From Symsagittifera roscoffensis (taxonomy: Eukaryota; Xenacoelomorpha; Acoela; Convolutidae): 64,000 nucleotides of DNA. The stretch is from the NCBI RefSeq assembly GCF_963678635.1, contig NC_087062.1:8482193-8546192 (forward strand), written 5' to 3'. The position numbers and the translations under genes are program-made. This document shows positions 1 through 12,700 of the stretch, in pieces (the first letter of the stretch is position 1; each line of letters begins with the position of its first letter). The notes under the pieces were generated by a model. The model had not been told where the DNA came from. It did no database searches and saw nothing but the letters and a program-made list of their open reading frames with translations.

Positions 1-499
1 ACGACTACGTAAGTTATGCACACCAAAAAAATGAAAATTAATTCTTTGAGTACAAAATTAATACAAAAAAAATATTGCTGATACAACTTATATAAAAAAA
101 ATTTTGTTGTTGCCATCAAAAAAATGCTAGTCCTACAATTTCTATACGTTAAAATTGTGAGATAAGTGTTTTGTTGACAAAGTAGTTTCGAAAATGCCCG
201 TAAACAATTTTTGCAATCGAAGAAAAAAATTTTTTGGGGGGCATTTTTGAAACTACTTGTCATCAAAACGCTACTCATACAATTTCCACGTATGGAAATT
301 GTATGACTAGCATTTTTTTTGTTGGTGACAATTACAAATTTTTTATGGAAATTGTATGATTAGCATTTTTTTGACAAAATTTTTGTTTTATTTATGACGA
401 TGCAGAAATTCTATTCCAAAAAAAAAGAAAAATGTTCTTTCAATATTCCTTAAAACCCTTTTGATGAAGAGTATGAAATTTGTATGACTAGCAGGGAGA
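1..499. repeat. Dispersed A/T-rich repeat R1 with imperfect palindromes
   Basis: Non-coding. The motif ATTGTATGACTAGCATTTTT or a close variant recurs several times, in both orientations, near 122-150, 263-330, 340-375 and 465-495. The pair around 280-311 forms a near-perfect palindrome centred on CATACAATTTCCA and its complement. The block starts with a segment (GTTATGCACACC, then A-runs, then GCCATCAAAAAAATGCTA) that recurs in the same order at about 55970-56160. I infer a dispersed repeat, perhaps a non-autonomous element. No coding potential is visible. Confidence 0.6.
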
Positions 500-814
500 G
501 ATCTAGAATTTTCTCGAGGGGGCGATATTTGAAAAAAATTTTTGATTTTTTGCGACTAAGTTGATCTCCTTAGCGGTCCCAGAATACTAAAAAGACCATA
601 TTTTGACAAAAAACTTTGTGCCGCAGGCAAATTTACAAAAAAAATCTGGTCAAAAATGCCTTTTTTGCGCACTTTTTGGAAAACTTTGACAAAAAAGATG
701 CATTTTTTGGCGCGCGCTCTCCTTCAAAATTATATTCCTTGGCGCCCAAGTCGCCTCAAGAAATATTTTACGGTTGGTCGGCCGAAAATGGATGAACAAA
801 AATAATACCAAAGG
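500..814 (-). repeat. Dispersed repeat R2, left part, interrupted by LTR element 1
   Basis: The reverse complement of this block matches 50745-51100 in order: the CTCGAG-like end, the CGCGCGC core, GGCC..AAAATGGAT and the AAAGG edge. The block breaks off exactly where the 5' LTR starts at 815 and resumes at 20583 after the 3' LTR. A shorter similar end lies near 21085-21135. The family is unrecognised and has no coding capacity that I can see. Confidence 0.7.
811..814. other. Target-site duplication AAGG, left copy of element 1
   Basis: AAGG lies directly before the TG of the 5' LTR and again directly after the CA of the 3' LTR (20583-20586). The uninterrupted R2 relative at about 50783-50786 has a single AAGG (as CCTT on the + strand) at the corresponding place, which supports a 4-bp duplication on insertion. 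Confidence 0.75.
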
Positions 815-1055
815 TGGAACCTGATCTAAACTATATTTTATGATTGGATAAATTAGATATTTTACCACTGTAAAGTATTTAATATTAACCAATCATGATC
901 CATCTAACTAACAACCCACTTATTTGTAAGTGCTGAAATTACTTGTAATTTCAGCACCAGAGAGATTTGAATTTAACTTAGAAATTAGTTGTCTCTCCAA
1001 GAGAACTTCAACAGCCGCAACAAACCAGTAAACCCTAGACTTCGGTCCTAACTCA
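815..1055 (+). repeat. 5' LTR of element 1 (short form)
   Basis: It starts TGGAACC and ends CTAACTCA. It matches the 3' LTR closely from 815 to about 1036 and again over the last dozen bases (GGTCCTAACTCA), but lacks about 170 bp that the 3' LTR has in between. The deletion, or an insertion in the other copy, must postdate integration, because LTRs are identical when inserted. Confidence 0.8.
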
Positions 1056-1057
1056 TC

Positions 1058-1075
1058 TGGTGCGACCACAAGTCT
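1058..1075 (+). other. Candidate tRNA primer-binding site of element 1
   Basis: TGGTGCGACCACAAGTC starts two bases after the LTR. It has the TGG expected to pair with a tRNA 3' CCA end. I did not identify the tRNA. Confidence 0.5.
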
Positions 1076-2747
1076 CGAATAAGACCTTAATAGCTTAGAT
1101 TTAACCAAAAATAGATTAGAATTTAGACAAAACATTTTAAAAATGTTATACGATGATAATTTAATCGAAAGGTCTCTACCACTCAATAGATCAGAGCCGA
1201 TATTCCGAACGATAACAGAACTACCCGGAATCGTAAGAAGACCTCGAACAAGAGATGACATACGACAAAGTAGAAACTTACCAAATAGTTATTTGATTGT
1301 ACGGCAAAAGCCAACACAAACTTTTATATTTAGAATCTTATTAGCAATGAATTTAGATTTTCATTTGCAAACATAAAATTTTGAAGTCAATCTTCATAAT
1401 CATTTCAGGCGCTAAACAAAGTTATTAATATACAATAACGATTGATAAAAAGATCTCAGATCGTTTTCTTAAATTCTGCAGTCTTATATAAAACATGTTT
1501 GAAAAATATTTATTGAAAATCAAAACAAAAATTAGTAGCATGACAATAAATTGTTAGTAATCATAAAATCATCTGTTGTCCCAGATTCATCACCTAATTA
1601 TAACAGCAATCATAAGCTCACTAATTCCATTAAAAAACTATATCTTTTTCTTAAATAAATTTAAACCATTTTAAACTTAAATTCATTTAATTTTAAAAAT
1701 CAGATCATCAAGGCTTATCCTTGGATCTTAGTTAATTTCCTATTCCACTAAATTCAAAAACCTGATCGTCAAGGCCTATCCTTGGATCAAAAAGAACAAT
1801 TTTGTTCTCCCCCACCCACTTAGCAAGTGTCTAACGACCTCAAACGTCGATTCCCTATCCAACCCTTCCAAAAAACCCAAGACTAATAGAAATTTTTCAA
1901 CAAAACTAACCATTCAAATTAGGATAAACAGTGAAGAATTTCGGTTATTCATCCTTCACTTGAACCCTCCTCTTACCAGACCCAGGATAAATCTTAGACT
2001 TAGTAAGTTTAAAATAGTATCTAACGAACTACTCGCGTTCAAATTATACCTGAACCTTGTGGATCGATTTACTATTCTCCAACCCTTGAACACAATCACT
2101 ACCCCTAAGTAAAATTAAGTAAGTTAACACCTTAGCTTATACTAGCCACGAGAAAGTAAAAAATCATTCTTCGGAATCGATATACTTTTCTCTCCAACCC
2201 TGAACAAATAGACCCAGGTTAAGCTAACCAAAAAATCGTAAGGACTAACAGTTTAAGAAAGTAGACATCATCTAACAACTTTTTGCATCCTTCATCCTAA
2301 ACCTTATGTCATTCAAAAATCTAGGAAATAAACAAACAATCGTTTTACACAACTGTGAAATAGATAACAAAAAATACGATCTGGTAATCACACCTCATAC
2401 ACAAACAGTTGGATATATTAGAACAAAATGACTAACAATAAAAAGGAAAATAATAAACAAACAAAGACAAATCACACGAAAAAGATTTTCAAAAAATAGA
2501 AACGCATTTACAGAATCAGAAGCCAGCAATTTAGATGAACTCTATAAATTAAAAGAATCGATTGATAAAAATTGTCCCATTCACGATCAATTATATTTTT
2601 CCGACTCAGAAACAACTTCAAATTCATCAAAAAGAGGAAAAAGAAGAATAAAAAAGCAATATAAACACAAACCAGTACACTTGTATAATTGGAATCAACC
2701 AATTAGACACATTGATAGTTATATATTAACAGTCATTAAACGAAAAA
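1076..2747 (+). other. Untranslated leader of element 1 with two similar hairpins
   Basis: No convincing ORF is present; the short open frame at 1143-1376 looks fortuitous. At 1703-1727 and 1764-1788 two near-identical 25-base segments have the form GATC-NN-CAAGG-N5-CCTTG-GATC and can fold as hairpins. In LTR elements this region usually carries packaging and dimerisation signals, which these could be (inference). Confidence 0.5.
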
Positions 2748-3881
2748 ATGAGCCACAGCCATACTCAAAGTGACGATAGTCCAGATGACGAAGAGGTTTA
2801 CCCCTTCCTCATAGATGCACCCGATAATAGAGGGCAGCATGACTTTTGCAAGAAATTACTCCTAAATTTGTTTGAACCCGGAATCAGCCCATGCAAAGCA
2901 GAATTCCCAGATGTAAAAATCCAAAGATAAACTATCGAACATTATCTGAAAGATATATGTAATTTAACACAACAATACGGAATCTGCACCATAGAATTCA
3001 GCACACCAAACCCGAATCACCGCAAATATGTAATTCAAACAGACAATCTTGAATTAGAATTTTTAAAAGTATTCTTAGAATATATTAAAAGCATACAATA
3101 TCATAACTCACAAAGAGCAAACTTCATATTTACTAACGAAGTTTTTGCAATAATATATAGCTATATTTCAATATTAGAAAAAGCAGAATTTCAAAGTATC
3201 TCACCAACTGAGACATCCAAACATACAAAAGTACATCAGGAAATCACATTATTTTCAACTTTTCTACATATAATCAAAGAAAATTTCACTAAAGACGAGG
3301 TTTCACAACACACAAAACATGAATTACAAAAAATTTTGGCATGGTTTATAATAGGTTATTTCACACATAATATAGACTTAATTTCACAAGCAAGAAAAAA
3401 TTTCAGACCTCAAAATCCAAACAATGATACTGCCATCACAGAACAGTCAGACTACGTTTGGGACCCTGAATAGTCTCATCATGCATTTATAAATATCCCA
3501 CAATCAATCTCAAGTCAAGCAAAAAGTACAATATCTTATCAAAGAGATTATGTGAGAGTAGTACCACTGACCATTGATGCAACACCATTAAACTACAATA
3601 CATTTTTACCTGATACGCGAAATAACAGTTTAAATTCGACCGTCATACACAATGAAAACCTTAATGGAACTAGGAATCTTACAAAACAAGATATCCAAAC
3701 ACCATCACACTTCATAAATGAAGAAATCGTCCAAACAACAACAACTACACAACAAAGTATTTCACCGATACGTCCAAATTTAACAACACCAAAAAATACA
3801 AACACTTCACTGGCACAAGTAACCTTACAATCAACCGTTAAACCTTCGTTTGCTCCAAATATCAAACATATAGACCTATGA
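2748..3881 (+). pseudogene. Unrecognised ORF between leader and gag of element 1, two in-frame stops
   Basis: One reading frame runs from an ATG at 2748 to a stop at 3879-3881 and is interrupted only by TAA at 2928-2930 and TAG near 3471. The first 60 residues are acidic. The middle is rich in Ile, Leu, Phe and Lys, like a folded helical protein. The last third is Thr/Asn-rich. I see no zinc knuckle and no known domain. The stop overlaps the ATG of the next frame at 3878 (ATGA), as is common between retroelement ORFs. It may be an extra gag module (matrix/capsid side) or an accessory ORF. It lies outside the duplicated segment, so there is no second copy to compare. Confidence 0.5.
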
Positions 3882-5376
3882 CAGTACCGTCAAAAACACG
3901 AAGAACCTTCACAAGAAACACTTTTGCAGAACACAATTATAATTACGCACATTCGTCAAAAACAAACTATCCCCCACGAAAAACTAATAATAATCATGTA
4001 TGTTCTCACTATTGGGATAACCCAATGACAACAACCAACTCAGTAAATTTTCGAACTAATTCACATCCTCCACAGGATCGTAGTGAAAATTACCCATTCT
4101 TTCAACAAATTAAAAATAAAAGCAAGCACCTCATCATACGGATTACTTATCATCTGATGATGATTTTTTACAACCAGATTTTTTTGCACCATATACCCAA
4201 GAATATCGCGGACAAGGAGCGCAAAAACCTTATACATATAATAGAATTTTTTCTCCAAATCCAACAGATACACGAAATCAACAACCAATACAAATGCAAA
4301 ATCCAACTAATACACAATCTTTTCAACCAATTCAACCACAAAACCCAATGATCACACACTCGTATCAACCAACTCAAATGCAAAATGAAATACCACTCCC
4401 ATATTACCTTCAACAACACGAAATAACAAAAAGTCAACTTTCAAATTTTTCACAAATGCCAAATGCCGCAGAATCACTACACATGACAAAGAATCCATAC
4501 CTTATGAGTGGATCATCAATAACATCAAATAAACCACTAATGGTATTCACAGGAACAGACCCTGAATGTTCTGTAGAAGATTATTTAAATGCAGTAACAG
4601 CAAATTTAATTTTAAATATAGGACCTGAACCAGTTAATACACCACTACATCAAAATTGGATACATCGACGCACAGCGTCGATACAAACAACCTTAGATGG
4701 CGCAGCCCAAAAATGGTTTTCAATATTACCTATAGAAATAAAATTAGATTGGAAAAGATTTACACAAGAATTTTCAAAAATGTTTGACTCCGAAAGAAAT
4801 AAACAACACCAAAGAGTTTAATGTAATGAAATTCGCAGATTCCCAAATGAAACCATCAAACAATTAGCAGTACGTATCGAAACACTAGTTCGAAAAGCTT
4901 ATTCATTAAATACACATGACTATAAAAACACAAAAATGACAGAAATTTTAATGATGACCTTAACACCTCAATTAAGGAAAATAGCAATAAAAAAGAGAGC
5001 ATCTCATCCTTCCTCAATTCGAGAGCCCGATTTAGATTTTCGAAAACTAGTAGACAAACTAGAACAAGCGGAAATCACAATGAAACTTGAAGAAACAGAA
5101 AACCTAAAACTACAATATGTTAATCGAATCGAAACAAACACTACACATATCAATAACATACAGGAATCAGATACAGACCTAGTTGAAAAAATCACTGAAA
5201 TACTAAATATTTATGAAAACACCCAAATTTTAAAGGCAAACCATCTTTCAAAAAATGGTGTAATTATTGCCGACGATACGGACATAGTATTTCTGAATGT
5301 AGACAAAAACAACAAGATAACCAGAACAAACCTCAAAAGTATAAAGAACCAAATAAATCATTCTATCAATATATGA
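3878..5376 (+). pseudogene. Gag capsid-like region of element 1
   Basis: Coding starts in the 3878 frame and passes, by a shift near 4130, into the frame that is open from 4294. A TAA at 4819-4821 breaks it and the frame then continues to a TGA at 5374-5376. The Gln/Asn/Pro-rich start is followed, from about 4530, by a segment of retrotransposon-gag type with GAAQKWF, a tryptophan-centred helix and a later basic/acidic helix. This is the usual pattern of Ty3/gypsy capsids. The stop overlaps the next ATG (ATGA at 5373-5376). The product would form the particle shell. It is not functional as written. Confidence 0.7.
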
Positions 5377-8300
5377 AGAAAGATCAAAATCTACCAAACA
5401 AAAATGTATACAGCAACAACAGTTCAGGAAAACCACTTCCGAACAATACTAATTACACAAGGAATCAATCACCATTTAACTCAAGTTATAGAGGAAGATC
5501 ACCAGAACGAAGAAATACACAGAATTCTTCACAAAATCATTATAATCGACCAAATAATCGAAATAACTACTCGAGATCAAATTCAAATACAACACAATTT
5601 GTTTCTAGATCCAATTCCCAATCAAACCCAAGAAATAAAAATTATTCCAATAATCAATCACGAAACTCATCATATAACAGAAATAGAAACTATTCAAATA
5701 ATCGAAACAGAAGTTATTCAAACAATCGAAATCAAAATTACCCGAACAATCACTCAAGAAATAACTCATATAACAGATCAAACTATCACAAATCGAACGA
5801 CAATTATCAAAACAGATCACGAAATAATTCACAAAATCGAAATTCAAGTTATAATAATCGATATAGAAATTATTCTCAATCACCACATAGAAATAAAAAC
5901 CATTATAATAATTCTAAACATCGCTACAGAAGTAGTACACCCAAACATCAAAGACATATTAATCAAGTACAATCAAATGAAGAAACAACATCAGATCCCC
6001 CAGGTATTGATGACACAGGAAATAACGAACTACAACTAAATCAAATAAACTGTGGATCATCAGACACAGAAAGTGATAGAGAAAACACTATCTCCATAAA
6101 TATGATAGCAGTCGAAATTGACTACGAACCTATTATATATGAACAACCTTTTACATCATATATATATGAAAATCAATTGGAACTTCCTCACAATTATTAT
6201 ATTGAACCCATCAATACTACACAAACTGCACAAGAAGTAAACAAAATCAACACCGTAAATAAACCCAATGAAAATGACAAAACAAAATGCTTAAATACAA
6301 ATCACATTTACCAAAATGTACAAAAAGAACAACCCAAAGAAAAAATTTGGACAATACCATTTCTTTTAGAAACTCCAAGAAACGAAGAATTTTAACCACC
6401 AGATCTTGAAATTGATTTTTTAATTGATTCAGGAGCAGAATCAAACATAATTAACATTCTCACATGGAATGAAATCAAAACATTACACCCAAAATTAACG
6501 CCTCTTGCAACCTCTAGTAAACTAGCAACAGCACAAGGATCAACGTTAGTAAATTATGGAAAAGTTCAATTATTCCTTCTCCCCACAAGAACAATGGAGC
6601 AAAATAAAATTCTAAACAAGCCATTTAAACAAATATTTCATATCACAGATATTAAACACAATATCATTGGCATACCATTCATCTCGAAATATATACCAAC
6701 AATGAACATCTTGAATAGTAAAATACTAATCAAAGATAAGTATACAAAAACAAATAATACAGCTCTAACATTTTTTCAAAGATTAAATAAACAACCACCA
6801 TTCTTTTCAAAAATTTATCCAATTTATAACTAACAACGGAAACACCTGAAACCACTATCAGGAAATATATATAACTTTTCAATAAAACAAGTGCACCAAT
6901 ATGATAAAAATCAAAATAAACAACAACTCTTTATGTCAGACTTTGAATTCAAACCTATCCATAAGTTTTTCAAAATCACAATTTCATCTATAAAATATTT
7001 GAAAAATACGAATTCAGACATCATTTCGTTACATGTATATAACAATACACCGTACCAAGTAACATTACCCTTAGGATTTTTAGGATATTGCGAAACAAAC
7101 GCTACAATATCACCCATACATGAAAAAGCATACCGCGTAAATAATATACTCCAATTATTAGATATTTGTCAATCCACAATTCTTAACGAAGAACTATCCA
7201 TAAATAATATAATAAGTAATGAAAAAAGAAATACAGATTATTTCACAAAAACCCCATATTTCAAACCTACATTCAACATAACCAACTATACAGAAGATCA
7301 ACAGAAGTTTTTAACAATGTTTAACTTCCAACATTCACAAATAACACAAGAGGAATTTGATAAGTTAGCTAAACAGCTAATAAAATATTCATCAGTCTAT
7401 GCAACATCAAAATTTGATGTTGGAAAAATCAGTTCATCACTACATCTCCCTTTAAAACCTGACGCAGTTTTCAAAAAACAAAGAGCTAGTAAAGTACCAA
7501 TTCATTTACACGACAAAATAAATAGATCACTCGATATTTTAGAGCAATACAAAATTATCTCACCGGTAAGCAAAGAAGAACAACCAAAAGGTAACACATT
7601 TATTAACCCTGTTATCATCCTAGCAAAAGGAGAATCATTAAAAATAGTTTTAGACGCTAGATATCTCAATTCACTAATAGACGAATCAAAATGCAATTGG
7701 CCTATTGAACCAGTACAAGTTATTTTAACAAAAATAAACGGAAAATACTTTACAACCCCAGATATGAATAGTGCATACAATCAAATGCCACTAGATGAAC
7801 AATCACGACGTTTAACACAATTTGTTAATGGAAATAAACAATATGAATTCAACCGCCTATTCTATGGAATATCCATAGGACCAGCAGCATTTTCAGTTTT
7901 TATGAGCAAAATTTTTAGACCACTAATACTTAAGAAAAACGCAATCACCTATTTAGACGATGTTTTTATGCAATCACAGACAAAAGAAGAAATGTTTACA
8001 GTTTTAGAACACTATCATAAAATACTTCAGAACGAAAATCTGAAGGCCGCCCCCGATAAATCACACTTCTTTTTAACATGAGTTAAATTTTTAGGACATA
8101 ATATAGAAAGAAAGACAATCACTCCATTAAAATTACGCATTGATGCTATTCAAAAACTTCAACCACCAACAAACAAAAAGAAAATCCAAGAATTCCTTGG
8201 AATGTTAAATTTCTTAAGCAAATACGTTTATAAAAAGCAATTATATTTAAGACCATTCTATAATATCCTCAGACAACAAAATAATTTTGAATGGAATATT

Positions 8301-9711
8301 GAACATCAAACACGATTTGAAGAAATTAAAAAACTTTTAACTGAACAAATTTCAAACACAATTCCAGATCCAAATCAACCATTCTATGCAATGTGCGATG
8401 CTTCAAATTGTGGCATCGGCGCAGCATTATTACAATCACACAATGGTACAAATAAAATGAACCTTATATCAGCAAATTCTCGATTATTCACTCAAGCAGA
8501 GCTACGACTCTCAACTTTAATGAGAGAATGTACAGCTATAATTTATACACTTACAGAATATGAATTTCTGATACTTGGATCAAAACATCCAACAGTTCTA
8601 TTCACAGATCATAAACCAATCATTTTTCTCTTTACACAGAAGTCAAATCCAAATCACCGAGTTTGTGAATTTCAAAACTTACATATAGTCTGGACAGCAG
8701 GAAAGAATCTTGCATTACCAGATACATTAAGTCGAAATACACCACCTGAATTACTTACACGAAAAACTACAGTTGAAATACCCAAAAATATAAAATTTTA
8801 CTTGGCAGAAAACGAAACATCACCCCGACTAGAATGCAAATTTGCAGTAAAAACTGACATTGAACAATCACAGATAAATAACCTACAACACTTCCCACTT
8901 TACTTAGATTGCCAAGATAACCACTACGAAGTTGATCTACTTGGAAAATCAACTTTCAAACCAATTCCATACTCACAATGGATGAAAAATAACACCCAAC
9001 AAAAACGAGTAAAACAACACTCGCATATAAAAGAACTTTTTCCGTTAATTGAAAAAGAAAATTTAACTGATAAAATAAATTTATCAGGACCACAAACAAA
9101 TGATTCAAAATACACAATAAATCAAGTTTTTGACCTCCATGACCCAATTGACACAATTCTCTTATCTAAATTAGAAATTGAAAACATTTTTCTCCCTCCA
9201 ACAGATAAAATTACAATAAATATCTTGAAACAATATCAAAATCTTGACCCAGTAATTAGACAACTAAAATCATGGCACAAATACAAAACTAAGCCCGTAA
9301 AAGCAGATACCACAATTTTAGGAAATAAAACACTTCTCCGATATTTTCGAAAATTTAATAATACAACAATTAATGAAAACACAGACCTTCTAGAATATCA
9401 ATTACATGAATCTACAGTTCGCTGTCTCCCTTTAAGTATGATCCTCATAGCTTTTAACATTTCACATACACAAAACATTAAAGGACACTCTGGATCAGAG
9501 AAAACATATTCAAATTTCATACAAAATTTTTATTTCCCAAATGCACCAATTTGCATAAAAGTACTATGCAATGATTGTATAGTATGTCAGCTAAATAAAC
9601 TTTATCCAAATCAAAAACAAATAGCACAAAAACAAGATTTTAAAGGACAAATTTTATATTTTAACCATCGTATTTCATTCGATACAAAAGGACCAATTTC
9701 ACCATCAAAAT
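5373..9711 (+). pseudogene. Nucleocapsid-like region, protease, RT, RNase H and partial integrase, copy 1 of element 1
   Basis: A single frame carries all modules. An Asn/Arg/Ser-rich low-complexity stretch (5373 to about 5960) sits where a nucleocapsid would be but has no CCHC knuckle. The retropepsin motif DSGA lies near 6429. RT has the YLDDV catalytic box near 7950, RNase H has CDASNCGIGAALLQ near 8397, and the integrase HHCC zinc module lies near 9490-9595. The frame is interrupted by TAA at 6393-6395, TAA at 6831-6833 and TGA at 8079-8081. The integrase core has barely begun (FDTKGP) when the sequence jumps at about 9708-9712 back to a copy of 5104. A 21-bp deletion relative to copy 2 lies in the RNase H tail near 8665. 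Confidence 0.85.
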
Positions 9712-12700
9712 CTAAAACTACAATATGTTAATCGAATCGAAACAAACACTACACATATCAATAACATACAGGAATCAGATACAGACCTAGTTGAAAAATC
9801 ACTGAAATACTAAATATTTATGAAAAACACCCAAACTTTAAAGGCAAACCATCTTTCAAAAAATGGTGTAATTATTGCCGACGATACGGACTTAGTATTT
9901 CTGAATGTTGACAAAAACAACAAGATAACCAGAACAAACCTCAAAAGTATAAAGAACCAAATAAATCATTCTATCATTATATGAAGAAAGATCAAAATCT
10001 ACCAGACAAAAATGTATACAGCAACAACAGTTCAGGAAAACCACTTCCGAACAATACTAATTACACAAGGAATCAATCATTATATAACTCAAGTTATAGA
10101 AGAAGATCACCAGAACGAAGAAATACACAGAATTCTTCACAAAATCATTATAATCGACCAAATAATCGAAATAACTACTCGAGATCAAATTCAAATACAA
10201 CACAATTTGTTTATAGATCCAATTCCCAATCAAACCCAAGAAATAAAAATTATTCCAATAATCAATCACGAAACTCATCATATAACAGAAATAGAAACTA
10301 TTCAAATAATCGAAACAGAAGTTATTCGAACAATCGAAATCAAATTTACCCGAACAATCACTCAAGAAATAACTCATATAACATATCAAACTATCACAAA
10401 TCAAACGACAATTATCAAAACAGATCACGAAATAATTCACAAAAATCGAAATTCAAGTTATAATTATCGATATAGAAATTATTCTCAATCACCACATAGA
10501 AATAAAAACCATTATAATAATTCTAAACATCGCTACAGAAGTAGTACACCCAAACATCAAAGACATATTAATCAAGTACAATCAAATGAAGAAGCAACAT
10601 CAGACCCCCCAGGTATTGAGGACACAGGAAATAACGAACTACAAATAAATCAAATAAACTGTGAATCATCAGACCCAGAAAGTGATACAGAAAACACTAT
10701 CTCCATAAATATGATAGCAGTCAAAAACGACTACGAACCTATTATATATGAACAACCTTTTACATCACATATATATGAAAATCAATTGGAACTTCCTCAC
10801 AATTATTATATTGAACCCATCAATACTACACAAACTGCACAAGAAGTAAACAAAATCAACACCGTAAATAAACCCAATGAAAATGACAAAACAAAATGCT
10901 CAAATACAAATCACATTTACCAAAATGTACAAAAGAACAACCCAAAGAAAAAATTTTGACAATACCATTTCTTTTAGAAACTCCAAGAAACGAAGAATTT
11001 TAACCACCAGATCTTGAAATTGATTTTTTAATTGATTCAGGAGCAGAATCAAACATAATTAACATTCTCACATGGAATGAAATCAAAACATTACACCCAA
11101 AATTAACGCCTCTTGCAACCTCTAGTAAACTAGCAACATCACAAGGATCAACGTTAGTAAATTATGGAAAAGTTCAATTATTCCTTCTCCCCACAAGAAC
11201 AATGGAGCAAAATAAAATTCTAAACAAGCCATTTAAACAAATATTTCATATCACAGATATTAAACACAATATCATTGGCATACCATTTATCTCGAAATAT
11301 ATACCAACAATGAACATCTTGAATAGTGAAATACTAATCAAAGATAAGTATACAAAACAAATAATACAGCTCTAACATTTTTTCAAAGATTAAATAAACA
11401 ACCACCATTCTTTTCAAAATTTTATCCAATTTATAACCAACAACGGAAACACCTGAAACCACTATCGGGAAATATATATAACTTTTCAATAAAACAAGTT
11501 CACCAATATGATAAAAATCAAAATAAACAACAACTCTTTATGTCAGACTTTGAATTCAAACCTATCCATAAGTTTTTCAAAATCACAATTTCATCTATAA
11601 AATATTTGAAAAATACGAATTCAGACATCATTTCGTTACATGTATATAACAATACACCGTACCAAGTAACATTACCCTTAGGATTTTTAGGATATTGCGA
11701 AACAAACGCTACAATAACACCCATACATGAAAAAGCATACCGCGTAAATAATATACTCCAATTATTAGATATTTGTCAATCCACAATTCTTAACGAAGAA
11801 CTATCCATAAATAATATAATAAGTAATGAAAAAAAAAATACAGATTATTTCACAAAAACCCCATATTTTAAACCTACATTCAACATAACCAACTATACAG
11901 AAGATCAACAGAAGTTTTTAACAATGTTTAACTTCCAACATTCACAAATAACACAAGACGAATTTGATAAGTTAGCTAAACAGCTAATAAAATATTCATC
12001 AGTCTATGCAACATCAAAATTTGATGTTGGAAAAATCAGTTCATCACTACATCTCCCGGTAAAACCTGACGCAGTTTTCAAAAAACAAAGAGCTAGTAAA
12101 GTACCAATTCATTTACACGACAAAATAAATAGATCACTCGATATTTTAGAGCAATACAAAATTATCTCACCGGTAAACAAAGAAGAACAAGCAAAAGGTA
12201 ACACATTTATTAACCCTGTTATCATCCTAGCAAAAGGAGAATCATTCAAAAAAGTTTTAGACGCTAGATATCTCAATTCACTAATAGACGAATCAAAATG
12301 CAATTGGCCTATTGAACCAGTACAAGTTATTTTAACAAAAATAAACGGAAAATACTTTACAACCGCAGATATGAATAGTGCATACAATCAAATGCCACTA
12401 GATGAACAATCACGACGCTTAACACAATTTGTTATTGGAAATCAACAATATGAATTCAACCGCCTATTCTATGGAATATCCATAGGACCAGCAGCATTTT
12501 CAGCTTTTATGAGCAAAATTTTTAGACCACTAAGACTTAAGAAAAACGCAATCACCTATTTAGACGATGTTTTTATGCAATCACAGACAAAAGAAGAAAT
12601 GTTTACAGTTTTAGAACACTATCATAAAATACTTCAGAATGAAATTCTGAAGGCCGCCCCCGATAAATCACACTTCTTTTTAACATGAGTTAAATTTTTA

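Noticed and set aside
5404-6039. Long Ile/Thr-rich open frame overlapping the nucleocapsid-like region (also at 10012-10959)
   Set aside because: It is the alternative frame of an Asn/Arg/Ser-rich low-complexity stretch. The main frame keeps the protease downstream and the overlap ATGA upstream.
6393-12688. Altered genetic code suggested by shared in-frame stops
   Set aside because: Genes A and B use TGA and TAG as terminal stops and have no internal ones; element 1 is simply decayed or recoded.
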